A stretch of DNA of 64,000 nucleotides from Arbacia lixula (GCA_963669155.1 OZ022588.1:17977285-18041284), one strand, 5' to 3'; counted from the first letter of the stretch, positions 10,653-22,121 are shown. Program-made: numbers and translations. Notes: generated by a model not told the origin, from the sequence alone.

Positions 10653-12537
10653 TAAACGCAACAAAAAAGTAATCCCCCCCCCCCCCCTAAGCAAAGTGGC
10701 ATGACTTTTCAACGAAGCAGTTTTGGAGAAAATAATTTGGCAGGATTGTTCCTTAACTTATTGACTAACTAATCCAATTAGTCATGCATGAGTGGGCAAG
10801 TTTTAAATGAAAAATGTCACTTTTCAAAAGTCACAAGGGTAATTTTGGAATTTTGTCATATGAATTTTTGATGAATTCCACTTCTGGTGCATAATTTATG
10901 TCCTTTTAATGTTTATCATCCATCTCTCGATGCACTAATATCTATCCCGACACTACACCCGTTGTTCTGGTTGAGTGAGCACCGTTTAAAGGCTTTCACG
11001 CGTCGTACGCAGGATATATCCTTAGCACGCTGCCATATTGCGTACGCCGTGCGTTCCGTGCAAAACGCACACTTACCTATGTGAATTGTTTCTCGGTCAC
11101 TTAAGCCCCTGTCCCACCATTGCGTGCAAGCGTTGCGTATGACTTGCGAGGAACAATTTTCAAGAACGCAGTGTAATTTCTGCGGGCTGAAAAGAATTTT
11201 GACAAGTTTTGCGTGCTTCTTACCTGCTGGACGCGAGCTAATTACGTTCTACTTGCGTGTATTCCGTGTGATCTGCGTGTCAGGCGCGGTGGTGGCGCGT
11301 GAGAGCTTCGAAGCTGATTCGTGTTAGTTACGGGCGACATACGAGCGCTGCGAGTTACCTGCGTCACAACTGCGTGTTACATGCGTGAGAGTTGCGTGCA
11401 AGTGCGAGCCTCTCAGAACGGCACCATCTTGGCCGCAGCCGACCCTCAACTAACCAGCAGAAAGGTAGTAACTGACCCGTAATTTGCTCGTATATACCTC
11501 GCTCCACACCCGCAGAAATGACCAGCTACACGCATGTTGGCTGTATCGACACCGTTCCTTGCCCGTAAAACACCCGTATTATGCTAGAAGAATACCCGCA
11601 GATGACTCGCGTTTCCGTTGCATAGCCACAGCTCCACGGGCAAGCTGCGTACTTCATGCGAGTTAACTACTTGTGACTTGCAGCCGCTACGGGCCTCCTA
11701 CTGGTGTTCTGCGTGGACCTCTGCGGCCAATCCCCCCAACTCACCCGGAGCAAGTTTTGAACATGCTCAAAACTTGGCTGCGGGTAAATCAGACTTGCAT
11801 GCGCACCTCCGGGCAACTACAGGCGAGATACGTGCGAGGTATTGCTACGTGCGGGCCATTTGCGAGTACCTGCGTGTGGCAAAAATGGTTCCTCGCAAGT
11901 CACACGCAACGCTTGCACGCAATAGTGGGACATTGGCTTTACGCAGTTACCCGCCTGGTTAGAATGCACGATCCTTACCGAAGCTAAACCTTCGGCCATG
12001 ATCGTGGCTATATCCATTTCGCTGCGTGCCGCATACGTGCGTTAAGTTCGCATGTAAGCGTAGCAGCTAAATAGTGACGTCTCCCCTCAGAATCGACGCG
12101 TGAAAGCCTTTAACAATTACTCATCCCTCTTGAGTTTAACACTTTTAAAAACCCTTTATTTTGGTGAAAAAAATAAAACTGGATATTTTGACAAAAAGTG
12201 TAACATGACCTGTTATGTGGGCATAAGAAGTCATTTTCGTGTCATGGTTGAGTGAAAACACCTTAAAAATTGCACAAAAAATGTCAAAATGTATTGTTAA
12301 AACGGCATAAACAATTACCCTTGTGACATTTGAAAAGTTACATTTTTGCCTTTAAAATGTGCCCATTCATGCATGACTAATTGGTTTCATTTGATTTTCA
12401 CACGGAAGTTAGTCAAGAAGTTAAGGAACAATTCTGCCAAATTATTTTGCCCAAAATCTCTTCGATACAAAGTTATGCTATTTTGCTTAGGGAGGGTGGG
12501 GGAGGGGGGGGGGGGACTTACTTTTTTGTTGTGTTTA
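10653..12537. mobile_element. 1.9-kb palindromic foldback element
   Basis: The ends match as inverted repeats (TAAACGCAACAAAAAAGTAA at the left), followed by G/C runs. The arms then pair in blocks: 10670-10855 with 12320-12500, 10973-10995 with about 12090-12113, and 11105-11155 with 11885-11935. The interior (11000-12050) is GC-rich and built from degenerate TGCGTG/CACGCA words on alternating strands. No transposase or other coding sequence is visible; open frames in the core are compositional. Probably a non-autonomous foldback DNA transposon. Confidence 0.65.
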
Positions 12538-14025
12538 CATTCCATTTGTATTTCCCACTTGTTAAAATTGCATTACATGTTTCCAAATCTTTCAATATCT
12601 TTTCAGCTCCTAATCCTAAATTTTGAAAATATGTAAATGTTTTTATTTGATTTTTTTCAAGAATTTGATTAAATAAATATATATTTTTCTCAAATAAATA
12701 TCCATGATAAATCATATTACCCTCACACAAATACTCCTTATTGTTAAAAAAGATTGGATTAATCTTTCCTTCTTTAAAGTTCCTAGTATACTCCATATCT
12801 TGCCATAACATTAAAATGTCTAAATAAAACTGAGAAGTTTTTAGTTTCAATAATTTTTTTCTCACAATTGCACAGAAAAATAAATCTTCCCCCACTGTCG
12901 TTAAAGATTGTCCGTCCCTTTTGCAAGCTTAAAATTTGAAATCGTCTATCACGATCGTAAATTGAAGAAAGTGTGATTCAAGACTGTTTCTAAGAATATA
13001 GCATGTTGAAGCTTTCTGTAGATGTAAAAATTTTAGCCGTTAAATTTCAAACCGACTTTTTTCGTACTACGAAAAAAGTATTAGTCTTTGTGACAGCATC
13101 TATGTGATTATTATGCATGTGCGAAATCCTAATTTTATGAGTAATTACAAAACTTTGGAGATGATTCCTTCTAAAGACAGTTTCTTTTCATAATGCGTTT
13201 TATAATTTAATAAACAGATTAATCAATAAAGCAGATATTTCAACACAAACTGCTAAGAGCCTGAGGTAAAGACTATTAATCAGACGTTGTTTACGTGCAT
13301 TATTTGAATTTTACACTACGTATCAGTTTCAAATTATGAATATACAGCTTGCTCACACTTCTCGATATGTTTTGCCAATGTTTCGATGGTTTTGTGGTGA
13401 TCTGCAAAAGGGACGGGCTGTCTTTAAGGTGAAGTAAAAAAAAAGTTTCCATCCCATTCTCTTTTCACCATATAAAAGCCTATTTAACGACATAATTCTT
13501 TTGAGTTCATAGTCTATCATTCTCAATCCACCATCACCATAGTCCTGGAAACAAATATATCTTTTGATTCGATCTTTCCCATTCCATATAAATTCAAAAC
13601 AGATCTTATTGATCTCAGTCACTACCCACTTTGGAACAACTAATGATTAGACAAAGCATAAGTATTCAGTGAATGTACTTTCCCCATGATAGTTAAATCT
13701 CTTTGTTTCCACCAACCAAGAAGTCTCTTTATTTTACGTAGTACATGTACATGTATCTCTTTGTAATATGATTCCTCTGTGATTTCTCTATCCATTGAAA
13801 AAATACACCCACAAAAAATGTCATTTTGGTAACCAAATTTCCTAACTCCTTTTTATTTTTCCCTATCCTCATTATATTTGTTTTCTCTGTATTAACTTTA
13901 AGTCCACTTAATAAAAAAAAGCCTTGCAAATTTCCTGCATTCTTGTAATCGATGTCTTATTTCTAACGAACAAAGTCATATCATCAGCATACAGTATGAG
14001 ATTTGCCATACTTCAAAATTTTCAA
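12538..14025 (-). pseudogene. Decayed non-LTR retrotransposon (LINE) reverse transcriptase
   Basis: Collinear fragments read on the minus strand. ILYADDMTLFVRN at about 13966-14003 is the reverse-transcriptase catalytic box, with the YADD aspartates present. SGLKVNTEKTNIMRIGKNK follows after a frameshift in an A8 run at 13913-13920. FEFIWNGKDRIKR and DYGDGGLRMIDYE lie at about 13480-13600. A C-terminal piece containing LWQDMEYTRNF lies at 12546-12895. Order and motifs fit an L1/Tx1-like element. The 5' part (endonuclease) is absent: the element stops at a CA microsatellite. About 450 bp at 12900-13350 show no LINE match and may be an insertion. Dead copy. Confidence 0.75.
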
Positions 14026-14028
14026 TCT

Positions 14029-14051
14029 GACACACACACACACCAACACAC

Positions 14052-14084
<33 letters not shown>

Positions 14085-14194
14085 AAACCCCCTCTCAACA
14101 TCTTTTTCCACAATCTTCCCTCTTCCTCTCCCCAAACCAACTTTTAATCTCTCTTTGACCCTTTAACCAATCCACACACACACACACACACACA
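14029..14194. repeat. (CA)n microsatellites
   Basis: Two interrupted CA runs (14029-14083 and 14173-14194) joined by pyrimidine-rich sequence. They mark the 5' truncation point of the LINE fragment. Confidence 0.85.
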
Positions 14195-15410
14195 CGCGCG
14201 CAAACAACTTATCCACTCTCTTAATCTCTTTCTATCTCTCTCCCAACCAACTCTCAATTTGATCTCTCTCTTTCTATCTCTACCCTCTCAATATGCCCCT
14301 CTATCCAATCCATTTCGAATCGTATATCCCACTCCCCACGCCTTGCCATAGTCCGTGTAATAATTAGGCAATTAGTTTCACACGAGGTTAATAAAGCTAT
14401 TTTATTATCCACTGCTATGTGGCTAGTAATGGGAATTTCTCTACCCGACTGCACTTTAACACGTCATAATTCGGTAGGATTAAGTTCATTATTAGACAAT
14501 AATTGATGTTGTTTGCTCGGCAGTGACCGACCTTCTTTGTGTTCACTTTTTCCCCACGTCTTGTGCCCCAATAAAAGTAGATCAGTTATTAGTCTGCACA
14601 AACCACCCACACAATCGACCTTCGCCTTTCCCCTGATAGAAAACCCTTGTATTCAGATATACAAATTATACTTCCCCAAAACATCAGTTAGGTTTTCGCT
14701 ACAGTAAAAATCAATTATTAAAAATTTACTGAACCTTTATCATTTTCACTTGTCACAACACGAGGGCATTGCATGAAGCAAAATCAGACATTGATACAAT
14801 AATGTTCATATACAGTATAAAATATGTTAATAGTGTATAATTATCATTAGTACTTACTTGGTTCATGATCGCCTTACAAGTTTATTCTTTTAGTTTATTA
14901 AATGTATTAATGTAAGTTGTACCAAAACATTGTAATCACCAAATCGTCAATGTGCCGGTAAGTAGCACTCATCCAGAACCCGGAAACTCAAAATGCCCTT
15001 TCTCTTAATTAAAGGGAGCGTATAGTCGTCATACATAACGTGTGCGAACCTGGTGGAGTCCTATGTTCTGATACGCATCGGGAACTCGCGCAACAATTGA
15101 GCGACCAACAACTCGTACCCACTGCACTCATGAGCATGAAGAGGGTAGCTAGACTAGGCCTACATGACTGTATGCTGCCGCCGGCCGCCGGAAACCTTCC
15201 CGATTCGAAAGGGACGATAACTACCTACTCCCTTTAAGCTAGGCCACCGCAGATAGACAACACGATCTGATAAATCGTACGACTTTGAGACTGGCTAACT
15301 AAATACGACCCACTCTGGCGTCGCACTGCCAGTCGTAAGCCTGTACGACTGAAGAATATCGTGGCCATATCGTGTCGTCTGCGGTGACTTGGAACCGAAA
15401 TAAGGCAGTT
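14195..15410. other. 3' flank of the sulfotransferase-like gene
   Basis: No coding feature seen. The part next to 15411 should be the 3' UTR of the minus-strand gene. The remainder is AT-rich sequence with CT-rich patches around 14220-14290. Confidence 0.4.
14881..14899 (-). promoter_or_regulatory. Candidate poly(A) signals of the sulfotransferase-like gene
   Basis: Two AATAAA hexamers on the minus strand (14881-14886 and 14894-14899) lie about 520 bases beyond the stop codon at 15411. They would give a normal-length 3' UTR. Confidence 0.35.
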
Positions 15411-18244
15411 CTATTTGACATCTGGCTTGACTCTGTGGCGGGCCATCTCTTGGTAGTAGTCTTGTGTAGCGTCGACGCACTTGACCACGTCTGGGGTCAT
15501 TTGGTCACGTGGGACAGGCGGCTTCGGGGGTTTGAAGCACGTGCTGTTGAGCGCCATCTCATGTATTCCGCGTCGGCCGCTGTTCTTCTTGTGTATCGAG
15601 TAGAGGCTGCGCCAGCTCTCGCACACGTCCGGGGACGCGTCCCACTGGAGGAGGCTCTCGTTGTACGGTAGCCCTGCCGCAGCGCACAGTTTGGGCAGGA
15701 TGTCGGCGGGGTACATCGCCAGCTCGTCGCAGTCGACGAACACCGGGTTGGGGTCTAAGTTCTCGCTCACCACGTGCTTCCACAGGTCGTACTGACATTT
15801 ATATGTGTAGCCCTGCTGCATGAACGTCACATCCGTGGTTATGTCGAACGTTGCCTCGTCAGGTTGCTTAGACATATCGGTGCGAAAGGTCGGATTCTTT
15901 GAGAGCTGTTTGATCAGCAGATTCCGCCATGATGGAAACATGCACTCGGGCTTGCGGATGAGGAAGACGTGTCTGAAGTTAGACTCTTTGCAGGGCAGCA
16001 TGTCGTGGAAACCAGTAATGGAGAACGCCATATCCTTCACGACACACGACTGGCCGGCTGGTAATGAGTCTAGTTGTATCCTCGCACCGTCACGACTGCA
16101 TTGGGAAAGGAATGGAGAAACCCCACAAAAATAATATACACCGATTTAAAACAGTACTCTTGATAGGCAACTACGTTTTCACTCTCGAAGCAGAATATGA
16201 AGGCATATGAAGTATTATAGTACCACACTACCCCGCCAAGACTAAGTAAAAAAATATATAAAAGTTTATTAGTCGGGCATGTAATACGTACTCGTAAAAG
16301 TAAACTTGGTACATTATGCATGTAGATTCGTTATACATGTATAGTTTTGGTAGTAAGATTCGCATGCCAATATAAGTAGTCGTAAGCATGACTGCTATAT
16401 AGTAGCCACCGTTCTAGTATAGGCTGTAGGCTTCTTTGTTCTATACAGTCATCACAATCATCTAGGGCCCGTATTTTTTTTTACTGTCATTGGCCCAACA
16501 ATATGTGCCGACATTGGCCCAACATAATTTTTTGGTCATTGGTCCAACCAGGGAGGTGGGAGTCTCAACTGCCACCTCCCTGGTCCAACATGGTTTTTGG
16601 TCACTGGCCCAACATCATTTTTGCGGCATTGGCCCAACATCAAAATCTGACGTTGGCCTAACGTTAAAATGTATGCTGGCCCAACATCATTTTGCGACAT
16701 TGCCCCAACACCATTTTGCGACATCGGCCCAACATCATTATGCAAACAATGGCCCAACCATCAAAACGACATAATTCACGCAAGAGCTACAATTGATCGT
16801 ACGATTGATAGATTGACCGTACGACTGAATGTATTGACCGTACGACTGAATGTATTGATCGTACGATTGATATCGATCGTAATTTGTAATCGATATTTAA
16901 AAAAAGAAGATATTGATCGTGGTTTGTATGGATCAATCATAACTTATGCCATTGATTGCAAATTCATGCATAGGCTTGGACGTGCAAAAGAGAGCAATGA
17001 TGGTGTGTGATACAGCGAGTTGCAATAGATAGCAAACAATGCAATTGATCGCAAAGTTGCTATCGATAGCAACTCTTAGTGATACAGGACTCAGAAATCG
17101 CAAGTCCAACCCCCTATATCTAATGAACGTAGCTACGATGATTCGTATATCAAGCACAAGTCAATTTTTTTATGAGACGGGGTCTAGAATCTATAGATGG
17201 GCTAACCTAACTCTATCTGTTTAACGTGAACTCACGTGAAGAGCGAATTATCAATGTCGTCCGCGACCATAGCACTGGCGTCCATGCCAGCGGCCTCCAT
17301 TCGCTGTCGCACCTGCTCGTGTATCTTCTCCTGGTCGACATCCTTGAGTAACCGCGGGATGGTTATCCCCAAACCCTGCAATGTTCTTTCCGTCATGTCG
17401 GCCAGACAGTAAGGCTCAAACCACGTCTGTGTCAAGTCAAGAAAGGAAATAACTTCACCTTAATCGTATGCCATCTTGACTCTTGTAATAGCTTGATGTT
17501 GGTAGTCCGTCTTATCAAATACAAGATACAAGATATTTTATTCAGTCCAAAATCAAGGAAATTTGCTTTTCATCAGCACAATAACACAAAAGTATATAGC
17601 GATACTATAGACATAAATAATGAGTTAGAAAAACATGTCTAAACATGGTTGTAATTCGTCTGTGCAATTGTAAATTATGTACTCTATAATAATTAAAGAC
17701 TGAAAAATCATTAGCTGCGGAATTGGGGCATATTATTAGTTTCTTTCTCACTCTACTCCTGATGTAATAATATATATTAGATTTACTTTGTTCATGTTGT
17801 TTATTCGTCAATTTTAATACATTGTCCATGTTGTCATCTATACAAATGAACAAAGAGTATAACTTAGATAAAATACAGCAGCTCGGCACCTGTAGATGTC
17901 AGTACTTACATACACAAAATGGAGCTACACCATGGAAACCGGCCCAGTATGGACCACACCCAATTTTTTCATAATTGAAAATATGCTTCAGTCTCTAAGG
18001 ATCTTACGCGATTGTAGGTCATTATGTAGAGAGAACACACTTTTGTTTAAATCAACAGTTAACCTTTAAAAGAAAAAAAGTTTAAAAAATATGCCATTTC
18101 TTCTAATTGCCAGGATGCTCCAAGTTCACTACCATGACCACTAACCTGACAGTCTGGAAGAAAGCTCAAACACTTGAGCACGCATGTTGAGATCGACCGG
18201 GGCACGCCCCAGATAATGACGCGAAAAGGCTTGTTGTCTTCCAT
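15411..18244 (-). CDS. Sulfotransferase-like P-loop protein, 324 aa
   Basis: Three coding exons on the minus strand join in frame: 18244-18146, 17426-17236 and 16095-15411. The splice sites read TTTCTGCAG|, CAG|GTTAGT, GACACAG|, CAC|GTGAGT and AATGCAG|. The ATG lies 12 bases inside its exon, so a 5' UTR intron exists. RVIIWGVPRSISTCVLKCL at residues 9-26 fits the 5' phosphosulfate-binding loop of PAPS-dependent sulfotransferases, with Arg-Ser in place of the usual Lys-Ser. HVFLIRKPECMFPSWR at about 139-154 fits the 3'-phosphate loop. FEPY after residue 33 matches the W/FHEP segment of the same fold. There is no signal peptide or membrane segment, so a soluble protein is expected. The family includes proteins labelled branched-chain aminotransferase-like, whose substrate is unknown. 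Activity is inferred from the fold only. Confidence 0.75.
16490..16765 (+). repeat. Degenerate minisatellite of TTGGCCCAACATCATTTT units
   Basis: About eleven imperfect units of roughly 24 bases built on GGCCCAACA plus TTTTGCGACA, in the second intron of the sulfotransferase-like gene. It can be read through in both strands because the unit is near a multiple of three, but the translation is only a repeat. At 16547-16584 a 13-bp perfect hairpin (ACCAGGGAGGTGG and its complement) interrupts the array. Confidence 0.75.
16785..16880 (+). repeat. Short tandem repeat of CCGTACGACTGAATG type
   Basis: Three to four units of about 21 bases containing ATTGACCGTACGACTGAATG or the variant ATTGATCGTACGATTGATA, rich in ATTGAT and CGATCG words. 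Intronic. GATTG/ATCGATAGCAA words continue to about 17080. Confidence 0.6.
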
Positions 18245-18259
18245 TGTGGTAATCTGCAG

Positions 18260-18840
18260 AAATACACATAAAATAAAAGCAGTCAATAGTAAATACAACC
18301 AAGATACCAAGTCGGCCATAATAAGGCAAAAGAACGTAACCCAAATGTTTTTACTTTTTAGTTGAGTTGTTTTGGTAAATAGATGCGCTCTTTCCAATGG
18401 TGAATGGTGAAAGTCCCAAATCTCATCTATCTATAATTTTAGAGATAGATGGACGTAACTTTCACATTTTGTCATAACTTTGTCATTTCTAACTAGGCAA
18501 AAGAGCGTATACGTATAAAAAAAAATGCAAAGAAAACATTCGAGTTGGCACAGGAAAAGAATGTATATTTACATAACCGACAAATACATGAGATGAAATA
18601 ATAAAGCAGCAGAAAAAAATGTATGCCAACATACACTGTTCTGCCATATGAATGCACTCTCCGGAGGAGCGGTTCTAATTAGCCAAAAGAACGTATCCCA
18701 CTTACTTCGCACAAGTATTCTCCCGTGGACTAAGTGCAAAATAACCTTGAAACTAAGATTCGCCTTTTGACAGCGTGGGAGCAAGGTCCAGCGATGAACT
18801 AGTGAAAAATCAACCAAGGATGTTTCACCAATGAATATCC
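18260..18840. other. Upstream of the sulfotransferase-like gene
   Basis: It should contain the 5' UTR exon and promoter of the minus-strand gene, but no exon can be placed. A short inverted repeat around 18424-18452 (ATCTATCT...AGATAGAT) is visible. Nothing else supported. Confidence 0.35.
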
Positions 18841-19910
18841 AGCTGCCGTGTAATTAATGCAGATACATTGTACTCTCCTTCTAGTCACAAAAGAACGCTT
18901 CACAAAAATTTTCTCTTTGATCCCCGATGTTCGAATCCGCCGATTCTCTGGATGATTTTTCCCTGGATTTGATGTATAAACAAAATCGGATGCGCAGAAG
19001 AATTTGGGGAAATATCCTCACCCCATATGCTTGCGCAATTGTGACATGTAATACCTACGATGCATCTATGAAGATTCAATCGAGGAATAGTGTTACAATA
19101 TGGCAAAAAGGCTCTAAACGTGATATCAAGTTGCAGTATAAAAGTCTCAATTTCACAATGTTCCGCATCATACCTGCTTACAAAATTGCATGAAACGTTA
19201 CTTTCAGATATTTTCGTTTCGGACAAGTAACATGAAAAACGTGGCCAACCGCGCCCAAGCTAGTATTTCCATCTAAAAAAAATATCAAATTTCGTATTCG
19301 CTTGTCCTTACTAACTACATAATAAGCACTTAGTGACAAAATTAGAAGTTCAGCAGCGAAAGCTGAAATGTATGCATGTATACGAATGCGTATGACCTAT
19401 TATAAAAGGCAGTGAACGTGACGCAATCGAGTATGCATCATATTGTTGAGAGCAGTTGCTAGTGATGAATATTAAGTGGCGGCATCAAACCTTGTTCAAA
19501 GCGATGTGCTTAAACATCCTTGGTGGAACCACACCATTGCAGTAAAAAGGGCGAATTAGTCGAGAGGACAATCAAGAACAACTAGGGATTTGATCATGAA
19601 ACTGTGTAGATGCAGGGATATGTTATTGAAGGATCGGAAGCAACTTTCTTTCTTTGAACTCATGTGCCAAGCCGCTGAAAAGTTATGGTGTTCTCAACAG
19701 GTGCTGTTCAGGACTGTGTTTGAACAATTATGAACATGATTGTGTGGCAACGTTTTCTCAGAGAGAACAAAAGAAATGTACAATCTCACTTCGCTTGTCC
19801 CGTTCTGTTAATGACATTAATACTTCCATGAGCACAACAGGTATCAGCAAACACAAATAAACAAGTTTTTCAAGTAAAATATCTCTGCTTCACGCCAACA
19901 CACACTACAG
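18841..19910 (+). repeat. Dispersed repeat family A, most complete copy
   Basis: About 1.07 kb, closely matching 20425-20760 plus 22122-22540 and, inverted, 5070-5735 plus 2640-2995. Two open frames recur in the copies. The first, at 18927-19193, contains ADSLDDFSLDL and CNTYDAS. The second ends near 19860 with SQREQKKCT and NDINTSMSTTGISKHK. The element type is unknown. It has no obvious terminal repeats and no recognised transposase or RT motif. It may be a fragment of a larger unannotated transposon or a captured gene piece. Confidence 0.7.
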
Positions 19911-20072
19911 TAGTAAACCGGTCTCTTGCACTTCTATTCGCGATAACCTAGAACCTAGACTATACATAGCGCGGCAGCATGCAATACATGACTCCACACC
20001 TATGAATACATCCGTATTCTGCAAGTGTGTTTGTATAACGATTTGTGAATCGAACTAGCCTAGGTACTAGGC

Positions 20073-20263
20073 TGTGAGGTGCATGGACATAACCCAGTCT
20101 GTTAACAACTATGTCTGGTAAAACAGACTATGCCCCAATCCCATCCTCACTCCTCCTAGAGGGGAAGAGAGAAGAAGCCAGAAGAGCTATGACGTCATTA
20201 GGGCATAGTCTGTGTTACCAGACATAGTTATTAACAGACAGGATTGTGTCCATGCACCTCACA
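20073..20263. mobile_element. MITE family B, copy 1
   Basis: 191 bp with inverted ends TGTGAGGTGCATGGACA and pairing arms that include CAGTCTGTTA and ACTATGTCTGGTAA. The asymmetric loop contains TCCTCCTAGAGGGGAAGAG. A second copy at 27065-27256 carries the loop in the opposite orientation. No coding sequence. Confidence 0.7.
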
Positions 20264-20746
20264 GCACAAGAGGTACTTACTTATTGCACAATAATGTAAT
20301 GTGGGGAACAGGCAAGAATATACTGGGTTCATATAAGAGAGAGAGAGCGAGAGGAAGAGAAGAAGATACTGGTGACCATGGTGGCGTGTAAACAAGGATG
20401 TTTAAGCACATGGAGTGCCAGCAGCCATTTAATTAATGCAGATTCATTGTACTCTCCTTCTAGTCACAAAAGAACGCTTTACAAAAAATTTATCTTTGAT
20501 CCCCGATGTTCGAATCCGCCGATTCTCTGGATGATTTTTCCCTGGATTTGATATATAAACAAAATCGGATGCGCAGAAGAATTTGGGGAAATATCCTCAC
20601 CCCATATGCTTGCGAAGTTGTGACATGTAATACCTACGATGCATCTATACAGATTCAATCGAGGAATAGTGTTACAATATGGCAAAATGGTTCTAAACGT
20701 GATATCAAGTGGCAGTATAAAGGTTTCAATTTCACGATGTTCCGCA

Positions 20747-21013
20747 TCATACCTGCTTAAAACAAGGCATTAGCAATATTGTGTCTCGCCCACTTGCGAA
20801 AATAACCATAATACAAGAATATGAATGCAACACTTGTTTCCTGGTAAACTGCTTCCCACATTTGTAGCAAATATTACATGAATGTTTCTGGAGGTTCGCT
20901 CTCAACTGGAATGACTTTCCACATCTATTACATGTATACGCCATGTTGCCATAAAATAAATGGGCTCCTTTGTTGCCTAAGAGGTAGTGCCTGCCTGTAA
21001 AACCTGTGAAAAA
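20747..21013 (-). pseudogene. C2HC/C2H2 zinc-finger exon fragment
   Basis: Read on the minus strand after a good acceptor (GTTTGTTTCAG|) at 21014. YTCNRCGKSFQLRANLQKHS has the C-x2-C and helix pattern of a C2H2 finger, although its second zinc ligand pair reads H-x-C. The next unit CYKCGKQFTRK ends in HSYSC. Two degenerate fingers in tandem suggest a terminal exon of a zinc-finger gene. The frame runs out of the insertion into the family A repeat, where it meets its stop at 20747, so the natural C-terminus is missing. Best read as a captured or truncated fragment; a functioning gene is not excluded. Confidence 0.45.
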
Positions 21014-22121
21014 CTGAAACAAACAAATAAGCAACTTTAAACAGACAACATCAAAATCAGGTGCAAAATAGTGACTTTGAATAAATTTGCATAAATGTGC
21101 ATGAGTAATGTTTGCCTAATTCTACATCAGTAATGCTCACACATGCTCACACAATTCTGTGCACAAGTTAGGAAGCCTTCACCAAGAGTCTTGCAAGTAA
21201 ACTTTAATGTATGACCTCAAATGACCTTTGACCTTATCCTGTGACCTCCAACAGCACCATAACATGAAGGTACCCCCAGTGCATCTATGACCCAAGTTAG
21301 GTTGTAATCCAAGCAACCTATGTGAAGTTATTTGTCAAAAGAGAGTCTTGCAGGTAAACTTTAACGTATGACCTTAAATGACCTTTGACCTTATCCTGTG
21401 ACCTCCAACGGCACCATAACATGAAGGTACCCCCAGTGCATCTATGACCCAAGTTAGGTTGTAATCCAAGCAACCCATGTTAAGTTATTTGTCAAAAGAG
21501 AGTCTTGCAGGTAAGCTTTAACGTATGACCTCAAATGACCTTTGACCTTATCCTGTGACCTCCAACGGCACCATAACATGAAGGTACCCTCAGTGCATCT
21601 ATGACCCAAGTTAGGTTGTAATCCAAGCAACCCATGTGAAGTTATTTGTCAAAAGAGAGTCTTGCAGGTAAACTTTAACGTATGACCTCAAATGACCTTT
21701 GACCTTATCCTGTGACCTCCAACGGTACCATAACATGAAGGTACCCCCAGTGCATCTATGACCCAAGTTAGGTTGTAATCCAAGCAACCTATGTGAAGTT
21801 ATTTGTCAAAAGAGAGTCTTGCAGGTAAACTTTAACATAGAAAAAGAGAGTCTTGCACATACTCTTTAATATATGACCTCAAATGACCTTTGACATCATC
21901 ACATGACCTCTGACAACACCATAACATGAAGATACCCCTAGTGCTTCTATCAACCAAGTGTGGCTGCCATTGCTGTAACAGTTGCCAAGTTATGGATCAT
22001 AAGAGAGTCTTGCAGGTAAACTTTAACATTTGTGACGGACGACGGACGACGGACGACGGACGGACGACGGACGGACGCCATTTGGATCCCTTAGTCTCGC
22101 CTTCACCTCCGGTGGGCGAGA
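20761..22121. mobile_element. 1.36-kb insertion carrying a zinc-finger fragment and a minisatellite
   Basis: Its limits are defined by comparison with the uninterrupted family A copy near 19185. TGTCTCGCCCAC at 20782-20793 is exactly complementary to 22112-22123, so the insert is bounded, or nearly bounded, by 12-bp inverted repeats. Inside are zinc-finger coding sequence (minus strand, up to 21013), a 157-bp tandem array, a GACGGACGACGG stretch and a terminal hairpin. It has the make-up of a non-autonomous transposon. No transposase is seen. Confidence 0.6.
21185..22035 (+). repeat. 157-bp minisatellite with DR1-type half-sites
   Basis: Units start GAGAGTCTTGCAGGTAAAC near 21185, 21343, 21500, 21657 and 21814. 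A 34-bp truncated unit and a more diverged unit (21848-22003) follow. The units are highly similar, pointing to recent amplification. Each holds TGACCTTTGACC on the plus strand, i.e. AGGTCA-x-AGGTCA-type direct half-sites on the minus strand, plus further TGACCT words. Confidence 0.85.

Noticed and set aside
11484-11987. Overlapping 60-114 codon frames in the GC-rich palindrome core
   Set aside because: They arise from TGCGTG-word composition; frames overlap each other and have no domains or splice signals.
21185-22035. CRISPR-like direct repeats
   Set aside because: Units are contiguous 157-bp satellite copies without unique spacers, in a eukaryotic genome.
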